Shown here: piece after piece, positions 22,305 to 31,507 of the stretch
Numbering within the stretch: position 1 is the stretch's first letter
How the letters are laid out: each line of letters opens with the position of its first letter
Made by a program: the position numbers and the translations under genes
Source: Betaproteobacteria bacterium
GTDB taxonomy: Bacteria > Pseudomonadota > Gammaproteobacteria > Burkholderiales > Burkholderiaceae_C
Assembly (NCBI GenBank): GCA_025358155.1
Contig: JANYKR010000055.1
Location: 1-32,902 of the forward strand
Direction: 5' to 3'
DNA length: 32,902 nucleotides
Notes under the pieces: model-generated
Database searches by the model: none
The model's input: the letters and a program-made list of their open reading frames with translations, nothing else
What the model was told of the DNA's origin: nothing

Positions 22305-22832
22305 ATGAGCCTCACCGCATCCCCGCCCGACCTGCCGCAATCCCTGCCCCGGGGCTGCACCCACCACCAACTGCGGCAACTGGTGCGCCGGGTTGGCCAG
22401 CATTACGACGGCGCGCTGGCGGCCGCCGGTCTCAAGACCACCCAGTACTCGCTGCTGAGCCATGTCCTCAAGCTCGGGCCGCTGCGCCCGGGTGACCTGG
22501 CGCAGGCGATGACGATGGAGCCGTCCACCCTGACCCGCAACCTCCAGCCTCTGGTCAGCGCCGGCTGGGTCACGCTGGCGCCGGGCAGCGATGGCCGCAG
22601 CAGGGTCGTCGCCATCACCCCCGCTGGCCAGGCCAAGCGTGCCGAGGCCCAGCAGCATTGGCGCCGGGCCCAAGACAGCCTGAACCACACGCTGGGCTCG
22701 CCCCGGGTGGTGGCGCTGCATGCGCTGATCCAGGACTCATTGGCTTTGCTGGCACCGGCAGGGCCGCAGGCCGATGCAGGCGCCCACCCGCAAGCCGCGC
22801 CGTCGGCCCCAGCGCAAATCAGCCATGTCTGA
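22305..22832 (+). CDS. MarR-family regulator
   Basis: 175 residues from ATG 22305. The frame extends upstream to 22164, but that stretch runs through the palindromes and is not MarR-like. The winged helix spans ~50-120: Thr-Gln-Tyr-Ser-Leu-Leu-Ser-His-Val-Leu, Leu-Ala-Gln-Ala-Met, Pro-Ser-Thr-Leu-Thr-Arg-Asn-Leu-Gln-Pro-Leu as recognition helix, and the wing Pro-Gly-Ser-Asp-Gly-Arg-Ser-Arg. The C-terminal ~25 residues are Ala/Pro-rich and probably unstructured. The stop overlaps the MFS start by eight bases, so the genes are coupled. Inferred role: repressor of its own operon, relieved by the compound the transporter moves. Possibly also affects the divergent TonB receptor. Confidence 0.9.
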   Translation: MSLTASPPDLPQSLPRGCTHHQLRQLVRRVGQHYDGALAAAGLKTTQYSLLSHVLKLGPLRPGDLAQAMTMEPSTLTRNLQPLVSAGWVTLAPGSDGRSRVVAITPAGQAKRAEAQQHWRRAQDSLNHTLGSPRVVALHALIQDSLALLAPAGPQADAGAHPQAAPSAPAQISHV

Positions 22833-24075
22833 CGCCCCTGCCACCCCCACCCGCCCGGTCCCCGCGCCAGCCCTGCCCGTCTGGCCGGTCTGGCTCGTGC
22901 TGTTGGCCGCTGCCGGCACCTTTGCGCTGACGATGGGCACACGCCAGTCGATGGGCTTGTTTCTGGGGCCGCTCAACACCGCGACCGGCCTGGGCCTGGG
23001 CAGCATCAGCCTGGCGTTTGCCTTTGGTCAACTCTTTTGGGGCCTGACCCAGCCGTTTGCGGGCGCCATGGCCGACAAGGTCGGTGCCGGCCGGGTGCTG
23101 CTGCTGGGCGCCTCGCTGGTGGCGCTGGGCACCTACCTCACGCCGCTGATGACCAGCACCGCTGGCTTGATTTTTGCCATCGGCATGTTGTCGGCCGGCG
23201 GCGCGGGCATGGCCGGCCCGGCCGTGTTGATGGCCACCACCACCCGGCTGATCCCGCCTGCGCAGCGAGGCCTGGCCACCGGCATCGTCAACGCCGGCGG
23301 CTCGTTTGGCCAATTTGTCATGGCGCCGATTGCCGGTGCGCTGCTGACCGGCCTGGGCTGGGTGCATGCAATGCAGTTGATGGGGCTGCTGGTGCTGCTG
23401 TGCCTGCCGGCCGCATGGATCTTGAAAGGCCATGCGGTGCATGTCGCCGTGCCGGGCCAGCAGCCGGTCAGCACCCGGGACGCGGTGCGCACCGCGCTGC
23501 GCGACCGCAGCTTCCGGCTGCTGGCGGCCGGGTTTTTTGTCTGCGGCTTCCATGTGGCGTTTCTCGGCACCCATTTGCCCGGGGTGATCGCGTCCTGTGG
23601 CCTGCCGCTGGCCTACGGCGCCTGGGCGCTGGCGATCCTGGGCTTGTTCAACATCGTCGGCAGCATCACGATGGGTTGGGCCGTCGGCCGCTGGCGCATG
23701 AAGTCGCTGCTGGCCGGCGTCTACGCCGCACGCGCCGTGGCGGTGCTGGCTTTTGTGCTGGCGCCCAAGAGCGGCACCGTGGTGCTGGTGTTTGCCGGCT
23801 TCATGGGCCTGACTTTCTTGTCCACCGTGCCGCCCACCGCCGGCCTGGTCGCCAAGTTTTTTGGCGTGCGCCACATGGCCACCCTGTTTGGGGTGGTGAT
23901 GTTGACCCACCAGATCGGCGGCTTTCTGGGCGCCTGGCTGGGCGGCAAGGTGTTTGAGGCCACCGGCATCTACGACATGATCTGGGCGATCGACATCGCG
24001 CTGGCCGTCGCCGCTGCGCTTGCGCACCTGCCGATCCAGGAGGCGCCCTTGCCGGCGCGCGGGGCAACCGCATGA
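22825..24075 (+). CDS. MFS transporter
   Basis: 416 residues from ATG 22825, overlapping marR by eight bases; an earlier in-frame start (22774) adds a very basic, unlikely leader. Twelve hydrophobic segments can be followed from ~20 to ~405. The family signature between segments 2 and 3 reads Gly-Ala-Met-Ala-Asp-Lys-Val-Gly-Ala-Gly-Arg-Val. The N-terminal Thr-Arg-Gln-Ser-Met-Gly-Leu-Phe resembles the monocarboxylate/oxalate-formate type of MFS carriers, which take up small organic acids. A Ser/Arg-rich loop (~205-225) joins the halves. The substrate is not certain. Pairing with an autoregulated MarR suggests induction by an aromatic or carboxylic acid, or an efflux role. Confidence 0.9.
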   Translation: MSDAPATPTRPVPAPALPVWPVWLVLLAAAGTFALTMGTRQSMGLFLGPLNTATGLGLGSISLAFAFGQLFWGLTQPFAGAMADKVGAGRVLLLGASLVALGTYLTPLMTSTAGLIFAIGMLSAGGAGMAGPAVLMATTTRLIPPAQRGLATGIVNAGGSFGQFVMAPIAGALLTGLGWVHAMQLMGLLVLLCLPAAWILKGHAVHVAVPGQQPVSTRDAVRTALRDRSFRLLAAGFFVCGFHVAFLGTHLPGVIASCGLPLAYGAWALAILGLFNIVGSITMGWAVGRWRMKSLLAGVYAARAVAVLAFVLAPKSGTVVLVFAGFMGLTFLSTVPPTAGLVAKFFGVRHMATLFGVVMLTHQIGGFLGAWLGGKVFEATGIYDMIWAIDIALAVAAALAHLPIQEAPLPARGATA

Positions 24076-24119
24076 ACCGGCGCCAGGAATAATCGGCCGC
24101 CCCGGCCCGTAGACCGCTC

Positions 24120-24656
24120 GTGCAGGCCCCCGACTGTTTCCGAGACCCACTGCTCGCCACGATTTCGAGGCTGCGGCGCTACGCCCGGTCGCTGGTTTTT
24201 GATGCGGGCAGTGCCGACGATCTGGTCCAGACCGCGCTCGAGCGGGCCTTGTCGCACTGGCACCCGTTTGACCAGCGGCGCGACCTGCTGGTGTGGCTGC
24301 CGTCGATTGCCCACAACGCCTTTCTGGACCAGCGCCGCCGCGACAGCCGGCTGAGCATCCTTGACCCGGCCGGGATCGAGAACCAGCAGGACGCGCTGCG
24401 CAGCGACCCCGGTGTGGACGTGGGCTTGCGCATCGACTTGCTGGCCGCGCCGTGCCGGCTGGCCGCGCCGCGCCGCCGTGGCCCATGCGGTCTACGCGCC
24501 CGAGGTGCGGCACCCAGACGGTTTTGGCTGCGCGCTGGTGGGCAAGCTGCCGCCTGAGCAAAGCTGGCGCTGGCCGAACCGGTCTACGAGCAGGCCGAAA
24601 ACGCCGGCCTGACGGTGTCTGATGCGGCCCCGGCTGCGCCGCGTCAGGGCTCCTGA
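24120..24656 (+). pseudogene. Collapsed ECF sigma factor / anti-sigma factor pair
   Basis: Three gene pieces remain. (a) From GTG 24120 to about 24460: ECF sigma region 2 (Asp-Asp-Leu-Val-Gln-Thr-Ala-Leu-Glu-Arg-Ala-Leu, then Trp-Leu-Pro-Ser-Ile-Ala-His-Asn-Ala-Phe-Leu-Asp) and linker, ending at Ile-Asp-Leu-Leu-Ala-Ala where region 4 should begin. (b) From 24475 in another frame: Val-Ala-His-Ala-Val-Tyr-Ala-Pro-Glu-Val-Arg-His-Pro, typical of the periplasmic side of RsgI/RskA-like anti-sigma proteins, joined directly to Asp-Gly-Phe-Gly-Cys-Ala-Leu-Val-Gly-Lys-Leu from near its C-terminus. (c) From 24561, after another frame change, Lys-Leu-Ala-Leu-Ala-Glu-Pro-Val-Tyr-Glu-Gln-Ala to the TGA at 24654-24656. 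Region 4, the membrane segment and most of the anti-sigma protein are gone, so neither product can work. Confidence 0.75.
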
Positions 24657-24855
24657 GTCCGGCCGGGCTCAAGCCGCGCGCCAGCGGTACGGTCGAGCAG
24701 CGCCGGCTCGCCGGCTGCACCTCCCCGGTTTGGGCCGTCCATGACCCGGCCTGGCGTGCCGCCATGGTGACGCTGCGGCCCGGTGCGCGGTGCCTAGAAT
24801 GCCGCTCGCATTGCCACACCCCCCACCGCCTGAGCCCACATTCCGGAGCAACACC
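24657..24855. other. Leader of the aldehyde dehydrogenase gene
   Basis: 199 noncoding bases. TAGAAT at 24795-24800 is a good -10 hexamer. A GGAG ribosome site at 24845-24848 lies seven bases before the ATG at 24856. I found no inverted repeat that would suggest a dedicated operator. Confidence 0.45.
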
Positions 24856-26292
24856 ATGCGTGAATACCTGAAGTTCTACATCAATGGCGCCTGGGTTGAG
24901 CCGGTCACGCCCAAGACCCTGGCCGTCATCAACCCGGCCACCGAGCAGGCCGCCGGCCACATCTCGATGGGCTCGGCTGCCGATGTGGACAAGGCCGTGC
25001 TCGCCGCCCGCGCCGCGTTTGCCAGCTACACGCAAACCCCCGTGGCCGAGCGTGTGGCCCTGCTTGAGCGGGTGATCGCCGAGTACCAAAAGCGCTACGC
25101 CGACATGGCCGCCGCCATCACCGAGGAGATGGGCGCGCCGGTGCTGCTGGCGCAAAAAGCCCAGGCCGCGATGGGCATCGGCCACCTGCAGACGGCGCTG
25201 GCCGTGCTGCGTGACTACCATTTTCAAGAACAGCGCGGCAGCACGCTGATCGTCAAGGAGCCGATCGGCGTCTGCGGCCTGATCACGCCCTGGAACTGGC
25301 CGGTCAACCAGATCGCCTGCAAGGTCGCACCCGCACTGGCCACCGGCTGCACGATGGTGCTCAAGCCCTCCGAGATCGCGCCGTTTTCGGCGCAGATCTG
25401 GACCGAGATCCTGCACGCCGCCGGCGTGCCCGCCGGGGTTTTCAACCTGGTCAACGGTGACGGCCCGACTGTCGGCGCGGCCATCGCCAGCCACCCCGAG
25501 GTGGACATGGTCAGCTTCACCGGATCGACCCGGGCTGGCATCGAGGTGGCGCGCAACGCCGCGGCCACCGTCAAGCGGGTGCATCAGGAGTTGGGCGGCA
25601 AATCACCCAACCTGATCCTGCCGGATGCCGACTTGAAGCGCGCCATCACCAACGGCGTGCGCGGCGTGATGGGCAACTCGGGCCAGTCCTGCAACGCCCC
25701 CACCCGTTTGCTGGTGCCCAATGAGCGCATGGACGAGGCGCTGGCGATTGCCAAGGCCGCCGCCGAGGCCACCACCGTCGGCGCGCCCGACAGCGGCGCC
25801 GCGCTCGGCCCGGTGATCTCGGCCACCCAATGGGACAAGATCCAGACCCTGATCCAGGCGGGTATCCACGAGGGCGCCACCGTGGTGGCCGGCGGCCCGG
25901 GCAAGCCCGCCGGGCTGGAGACCGGCTACTACGTCAAGCCGACCGTGCTGGGCCATGTCAACAACACCATGACCGTGGCCCGCGAGGAGATCTTCGGTCC
26001 GGTGCTGGTGGTGATCGGCTACGACACGGTGGACCAGGCGGTGCAAATCGCCAACGACACGCCCTACGGCCTGGCCGCCTACGTCTCGGGCACCGACCTG
26101 GACGCCGCGCGCAAGGTGGCCTCAAGGCTGCGCGCCGGGCAGGTCAACCTCAACAGCGCCGGGCCGGACCTGATGGCGCCGTTTGGCGGCTACAAGCAGT
26201 CGGGCAACGGCCGCGAGTGGGGTGACCACGCGTTTGCCGACTTTCTCGAAGTCAAGGCCGTGCTGGGCTACGCGCCCAAACCGGCAGCCTGA
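24856..26292 (+). CDS. NAD(P)-dependent aldehyde dehydrogenase
   Basis: 478 residues. Oxidises an aldehyde to the carboxylate; soluble. The catalytic cysteine C279 (Gly-Gln-Ser-Cys-Asn-Ala), general base E245 (Gln-Glu-Leu-Gly-Gly-Lys) and cofactor lysine K170 (Leu-Lys-Pro-Ser-Glu) are all present. So are Thr-Pro-Trp-Asn-Trp-Pro and the C-terminal Pro-Phe-Gly-Gly-Tyr-Lys-Gln-Ser-Gly. Unlike mmsA in this window it is a hydrolytic, non-acylating type. The N-terminal Tyr-Ile-Asn-Gly-Ala-Trp-Val and the Tyr-His-Phe pattern resemble the group acting on simple aliphatic or aromatic aldehydes. The specific substrate is unknown. ATG 24856 is chosen for its ribosome site. It is followed after 45 bases by a short-chain dehydrogenase, so an alcohol-to-aldehyde-to-acid pair is plausible. 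Confidence 0.92.
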   Translation: MREYLKFYINGAWVEPVTPKTLAVINPATEQAAGHISMGSAADVDKAVLAARAAFASYTQTPVAERVALLERVIAEYQKRYADMAAAITEEMGAPVLLAQKAQAAMGIGHLQTALAVLRDYHFQEQRGSTLIVKEPIGVCGLITPWNWPVNQIACKVAPALATGCTMVLKPSEIAPFSAQIWTEILHAAGVPAGVFNLVNGDGPTVGAAIASHPEVDMVSFTGSTRAGIEVARNAAATVKRVHQELGGKSPNLILPDADLKRAITNGVRGVMGNSGQSCNAPTRLLVPNERMDEALAIAKAAAEATTVGAPDSGAALGPVISATQWDKIQTLIQAGIHEGATVVAGGPGKPAGLETGYYVKPTVLGHVNNTMTVAREEIFGPVLVVIGYDTVDQAVQIANDTPYGLAAYVSGTDLDAARKVASRLRAGQVNLNSAGPDLMAPFGGYKQSGNGREWGDHAFADFLEVKAVLGYAPKPAA

Positions 26293-26337
26293 GCAGCTTG
26301 CGTTGACACTCGCCTTTTCCCCTGAACTGGATTCCCC

Positions 26338-27144
26338 ATGACCGGACGTCTCGCAGGCAAGGTTGCCATCATCACTGGCGCGGGTTCGGGCATTGGCCGG
26401 GCCAGTGCGTTGTTGTTCGCCCGTGAGGGCGCCCGGCTGGTGCTGGGCGACAAGACCGAGGCGGTGTTCGAGACCGCCCGCAGCGTGGTCGAGGCCGGCG
26501 GTGCGGCCACTGCGCTGCAGATCGACGCCGGCCTGGACGCCGATGTGGCCAAGCTGGTGGCCGCCGCGTTGGCCGACTTTGGCCAGCTCGACGTGGCCTT
26601 TGCCAACGCCGGCATCTCGGGCGGCATGGCAGGCATTTTCGATTTGACGCCCGAGAGCTTCACCGAGGTGCTGCGGGTCAACCTGATCGGGCCCTGGCTG
26701 ATGGTCAAGCATGCCGGCAAGGCCATGGTCGACGGCGGGCGCGGCGGCTCGATCGTCTGCACCGCGTCGGTCGCCGGCATCCGCTCTGGCGCGGGTGGGC
26801 CGGCGTACTCGGCGTCCAAGGCCGGGGTGATCAATCTGGCGATGGTGGCAGCCCAGCAGTTGTGCGAAACAGGTGTGCGGGTCAACGCCATCTGCCCCGG
26901 CCTGACCGAGACCGGCATGACCCGGCCCACTTTCGACTACGCCAAGGACAAGGGCGTGACGCACAAGATCGGCCGGCTCAACCCGCTGCGCCGCGCCGCC
27001 CAGCCCGACGAGTTGGCCAACGTGGCGCTGTTTTTGGCGTCCGACCAGTCCAGCTATGTCAACGGCCAGGCGATTGCGGTGGACGGCGGCTTGTCAAGCT
27101 CGCACCCGGTGACCCGGCAGCTGACGGGTCAAACTGCGGTTTGA
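26338..27144 (+). CDS. Classical short-chain dehydrogenase/reductase
   Basis: 268 residues. NAD(P)-dependent oxidoreductase with every classical SDR element: Thr-Gly-Ala-Gly-Ser-Gly-Ile-Gly (13-20), Asn-Ala-Gly near 90-92, and the catalytic S144, Y157 and K161 (Tyr-Ser-Ala-Ser-Lys). Pro-Gly-Leu-Thr-Glu-Thr follows the active site and Val-Asp-Gly-Gly closes the fold. An Asp at the end of strand 2 (Gly-Asp-Lys) favours NAD over NADP. It shares an operon with the aldehyde dehydrogenase and probably makes or uses its aldehyde or a related alcohol. The substrate cannot be named. After it come only gene remnants, so the operon seems to have lost its downstream part. Confidence 0.93.
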   Translation: MTGRLAGKVAIITGAGSGIGRASALLFAREGARLVLGDKTEAVFETARSVVEAGGAATALQIDAGLDADVAKLVAAALADFGQLDVAFANAGISGGMAGIFDLTPESFTEVLRVNLIGPWLMVKHAGKAMVDGGRGGSIVCTASVAGIRSGAGGPAYSASKAGVINLAMVAAQQLCETGVRVNAICPGLTETGMTRPTFDYAKDKGVTHKIGRLNPLRRAAQPDELANVALFLASDQSSYVNGQAIAVDGGLSSSHPVTRQLTGQTAV

Positions 27145-27240
27145 GGCAGCGGTTTTGGGGGCGGATTGAGGCGACGCCGCACGCCGGGCCGCTGCAGGCG
27201 TATCGGGCCGGCGCAACAACCCGCCCGCCGGGCCGCCTGA

Positions 27241-27462
27241 TCAGTGCGCTAGCCCCGCCTTGCGCCGTCGTGCGGCCCGGCCCAGCACCCGTCGGCCCAG
27301 GCCCCCGCCGAGCAAGGCGTAGCGGGTCGGCTCTGGCAGCGACGAGATCAGCGCGGTGACGGGCACGGCGGTGGTAAAAACCCCAACGGGCAAACTGCGC
27401 GGCACTGTCCGGTCATCGGGATCTCGACGCATTGCCAGTCGGGCGACTGCGAAGTCGAACAC
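27241..27462 (-). pseudogene. PEP-CTERM-like protein tail (remnant)
   Basis: The minus-strand frame ends Ser-Ser-Leu-Pro-Glu-Pro-Thr-Arg-Tyr-Ala-Leu-Leu, then Gly-Gly-Gly-Leu-Gly, and closes with Arg-Ala-Ala-Arg-Arg-Arg-Lys. This is the layout of a PEP-CTERM sorting signal: Pro-Glu-Pro, short hydrophobic stretch, basic cluster. The hydrophobic part is interrupted by Arg-Arg, and only ~20 plausible residues of an exported domain (Val-Phe-Thr-Thr-Ala-Val-Pro-Val) precede it. The 5' part of the ORF is Arg/Asp-rich and unlike such proteins. I read it as the eroded 3' end of a PEP-CTERM protein gene. The surrounding 27145-27515 holds no other recognisable gene. Confidence 0.4.
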
Positions 27463-27515
27463 GGGCCGAGTTTGCTATCAGTTCGTGAAGGGCGCAAAAA
27501 TGTTCAGTCAACGTC

Positions 27516-28043
27516 GTGCCTGATACCGGCGCTACCCTGCCTCGGCGAGGCATCGGCACGGTGCCGCATTTTCTGGGGCTGATGATCGGCGACGCCGTCG
27601 GTATCGACTTCCAGCACGTGCCTTTCCAGGGCGGCGCGCCGGCCATGACCGCGCTGATGGGTGGCCACATCGGCTACACGATGGACGTGGTGACCGAGGC
27701 GTTGGAGCAGCACCGCGCCGGCAAGGTGCGGGTGATCGCGGTGGCCGGTGCGCAGCGTGCACCGCAGTTGCCCGAGGTGCCCACCCTGCGCGAGCAAGGC
27801 GTGGCGATGGACGCCAGCGCCTGGTTTGCGATGTACGGCCCGGGCGGCCTGCCAGCGGCCACCGCCCAGCGCTTGAGTGGCGCCGTGCAGGCGGCGCTGA
27901 AGGATCCGGCCCTTGCCCAGCGCATGACCGCCCTGGGGCTGGACCCGATCGGCGGCACGCCCGAGCAGCTGGCGCTGGTGCAGCGCGCTGATCTGGCCAA
28001 GTGGGCCAAACCGGTCAAGGCCTCGGGCTTTCAGGCGGATTGA
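27516..28043 (+). pseudogene. Bug-family (TctC-like) binding protein, C-terminal half only
   Basis: From about 27550 the frame reads as the second half of a tripartite tricarboxylate-type (Bug) solute-binding protein: Gly-Ile-Gly-Thr-Val-Pro-His-Phe, then His-Val-Pro-Phe-Gln-Gly-Gly-Ala-Pro-Ala and Asp-Val-Val-Thr-Glu-Ala-Leu. Further on it has Arg-Val-Ile-Ala-Val-Ala-Gly and Leu-Pro-Glu-Val-Pro-Thr-Leu-Arg-Glu. It is ~160-175 residues against the usual ~320. The signal peptide and the whole first lobe are absent, and nothing upstream encodes them in any frame I checked. A GTG at 27516 opens the frame but makes no export signal. The remnant cannot bind ligand. The intact parent probably served the adjacent dehydrogenase operon. 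Confidence 0.85.
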
Positions 28044-28067
28044 CGGCGCAGCAGGCGCAGGCGCGGG

Positions 28068-28754
28068 TTACTTCATCGCCCAGCCGCCACTGACCGGGAA
28101 CACTTGCCCGACAAAACACGCCGCCGCGTCGCTGCACAGGTAGGCGGCAAATAGCGCGTCCTCCTCGGCCGACACCAGCCGGCCCAACGGCACCTCGCGT
28201 TTGAGCCGATCCTGAAACCGCGGGTTGGCCTGCACCTCGGGCGGAAAGTAGGTCGGGTTCTCTACAAAGTTCTGCGCGATGGCGTTGAACTGGATGCCCA
28301 GCGGCGCCAGCTCCACTGCCACCGCCTGCATGTAGGCCAGTTGCGCACCCCTCGCCGCGCTGTAGCTGGCGGTGCGTTTTTGGCCGCGCAGTGCGGCGGC
28401 ACTGCCCATCAGCAGGATGCGACCGCTCTGCCTGGCCAGCATCTGCGGCAGCACGGCGGCCACCAGGCGCGGCATCGGGTCGACCAGATGGGCAAACACC
28501 GAGCGCCATTCGGCGTCGACGATGTTCTGCGCCGGGGTGGACGGCGCGGGCAGCGACAGGTGCAGCACCAGCACATCCACCGTGCCGGCGGCGGCCATGA
28601 TCGCGGCCGGCAGACCGGGATCATCGGCCAGCGTGCAGGGGTCAGCGATCACATGGGCGCCGAGCTGGCTGAAGACATTGCACAGCACCGGGCCCATGAA
28701 GTCTTGGGACTGGGTGATCAACACCCGCTTGCCATCGAGCCTGCAGAGGTTCAT
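28068..28754 (-). CDS. Atypical SDR-fold protein (Tyr-x3-Arg, no Gly-rich loop)
   Basis: 228 residues. The fold and length are those of a short-chain dehydrogenase: Lys-Arg-Val-Leu-Ile-Thr start, Gly-Arg-Ile-Leu-Leu-Met-Gly-Ser118, Asn-Ala-Ile-Ala near 160 and Pro-Val-Ser-Gly-Gly-Trp end. Two hallmarks differ. The cofactor loop reads Thr-Gln-Ser-Gln-Asp-Phe-Met-Gly-Pro instead of Thr-Gly-x3-Gly-x-Gly, and the catalytic pair is Y131-x3-R135 instead of Tyr-x3-Lys. Cofactor binding and activity are therefore uncertain. It lies 33 bases after glpK on the same strand, so it is probably the third gene of the glpR-glpK operon. That context hints at a glycerol- or polyol-related role. Convergent with the Bug remnant. 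Confidence 0.8.
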   Translation of the reverse strand: MNLCRLDGKRVLITQSQDFMGPVLCNVFSQLGAHVIADPCTLADDPGLPAAIMAAAGTVDVLVLHLSLPAPSTPAQNIVDAEWRSVFAHLVDPMPRLVAAVLPQMLARQSGRILLMGSAAALRGQKRTASYSAARGAQLAYMQAVAVELAPLGIQFNAIAQNFVENPTYFPPEVQANPRFQDRLKREVPLGRLVSAEEDALFAAYLCSDAAACFVGQVFPVSGGWAMK

Positions 28755-28787
28755 TTCGTTCGCCTGAAGTTGGGTAAATCGGTCCGC

Positions 28788-30277
<1,490 letters not shown>

Positions 30278-30281
<4 letters not shown>

Positions 30282-31117
30282 GTCGGATCTCCTGGGGCGT
30301 TGTCTTTGGCGCTGTCACTGCTGTTGAAGGCCGCTGCCGTACCGGGTGCGGCAATCATGCAGCCGACGCCGGCCTCGGCCAACAAGGCGTTGAACGCCGC
30401 TGGCGGTGCGCTGTCGGTGAACAAGGTGTCGATCTGGGACAGCCGGCCCACCTCGACCATCGCCGGCCGGTTGAACTTGCTGTGGTCGGCCGCCAGCCAG
30501 ACCTGGCGGCTGGCGCGGATGATGGCCTGCGCCACCTTGACCTCGCGGTAGTCGAAGTCGCGCAGCGTGCCGTCGGCCTCGATGCCCGAGATGCCGATCA
30601 CCCCGATATCGACCCGGAACTGGCCGATGAACTCGACCGTGGCCTCGCCGATGATGGCGCGGTCGCGCGGGCGCACCAGGCCGCCGGCAACGATCAGCTC
30701 GCAGTCCGGGTGGTCGCTCAGGATCGCCGCCACGTTCAGGTTGTTGGTGATCACCCGCAGCCCGCGGTGCTTGAGCAGCTCACGCGCAATCGCCTCGGTG
30801 GTGGTGCCGATGTTGAGGATCAGGCTGCAGCCGTCGGGCACGGCTTGCGCCACCGCACGGGCGATGCGGCGCTTGGCCTCCTCGTTGAGTGCCTGGCGCG
30901 CCCGGTAGGCGATGTTCTCGGTGGTGCTGGCGGGCAGCCGCACACCACCATGAAAGCGCGCCAACAGGCCGGCGTCGGACAGCAGCTTGACATCGCGCCG
31001 CACGGTTTGCAGCGTCACGCCGAAACGCTCGGCCAGCGCCTCGACCGTGACCGAGCCGAGCTCGAGCACCGTGGCGAGCATGCCGTCCTGGCGCGGGTTG
31101 GGGATCAAGGCGCTCAT
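30278..31117 (-). CDS. glpR: DeoR-family repressor of glycerol 3-phosphate genes
   Basis: 279 residues from the ATG at 31117; an in-frame start 12 codons earlier adds residues not seen in the family. The DeoR helix-turn-helix (~20-60: [10 protein letters not shown] and Gln-Thr-Val-Arg-Arg-Asp) is followed by Arg-Phe-His-Gly-Gly-Val-Arg. The sugar-phosphate sensor domain contains Asn-Ile-Gly-Thr-Thr-Thr-Glu and Thr-Asn-Asn-Leu-Asn, the usual ligand-binding strands. The C-terminus carries a short Ser/Asp-rich tail. In this family glycerol 3-phosphate releases the repressor. It heads an operon with glpK and is divergent from glpD, so both operons are probably controlled from the 390-base gap between them. 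Confidence 0.93.
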
Positions 31118-31507
31118 CGGGCAGGCTTCAAGCTTCGCATGGCGGTGTTTCACCTTTCGGCGCTGAGCCGGGCCCCAGCCTGTCCTGTGGACGGCCGGGT
31201 GCCTGGCGAAGGACAGCGCGCGCTGGCCGCTGGCGGCCGGACGGGCGCATCAGACCTGGAACTGGGCTCGCAGACGTGACGGCTGCAAGCGTAAGCGATG
31301 TGCCGGCTGGGCTGATGAGGGAAACCGGGCTTGCGCCACGCCAGCAGATAAGTTACAAACGAACTCAAGCGAACATTGCAGCAAACAAAACATCGACAAG
31401 CGAATCAAAACTTTGCTTAAATCGAACAGCAAGCGCGCAGAAGCGACGCAAGCCCCGGCGCTGTGCCCACCCCGCGAGGCCCCAGCGCCCGCGACCAGGA
31501 GTTCCGA
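31118..31507. promoter_or_regulatory. glpR-glpD regulatory gap
   Basis: 390 noncoding bases. The part 31350-31430 is much more AT-rich than its surroundings. It holds repeated CGAA cores at 31360, 31370, 31401 and 31423; the one at 31370 reads CGAACATT, equal to half of the E. coli GlpR operator. A fair sigma-70 promoter overlaps them: TCGACA (31393-31398), 18 bases, TTAAAT (31417-31422). The CGAA copies inside the spacer and just after the -10 element are placed for repression of glpD. The glpR-proximal part (31118-31340) shows nothing distinct. Confidence 0.55.

Noticed and set aside
22819-25584. Open frame of 921 codons on the minus strand
   Set aside because: It runs opposite the MFS gene, the sigma wreck and the aldehyde dehydrogenase, crossing gene boundaries with no recognisable domain; a codon-bias artefact.
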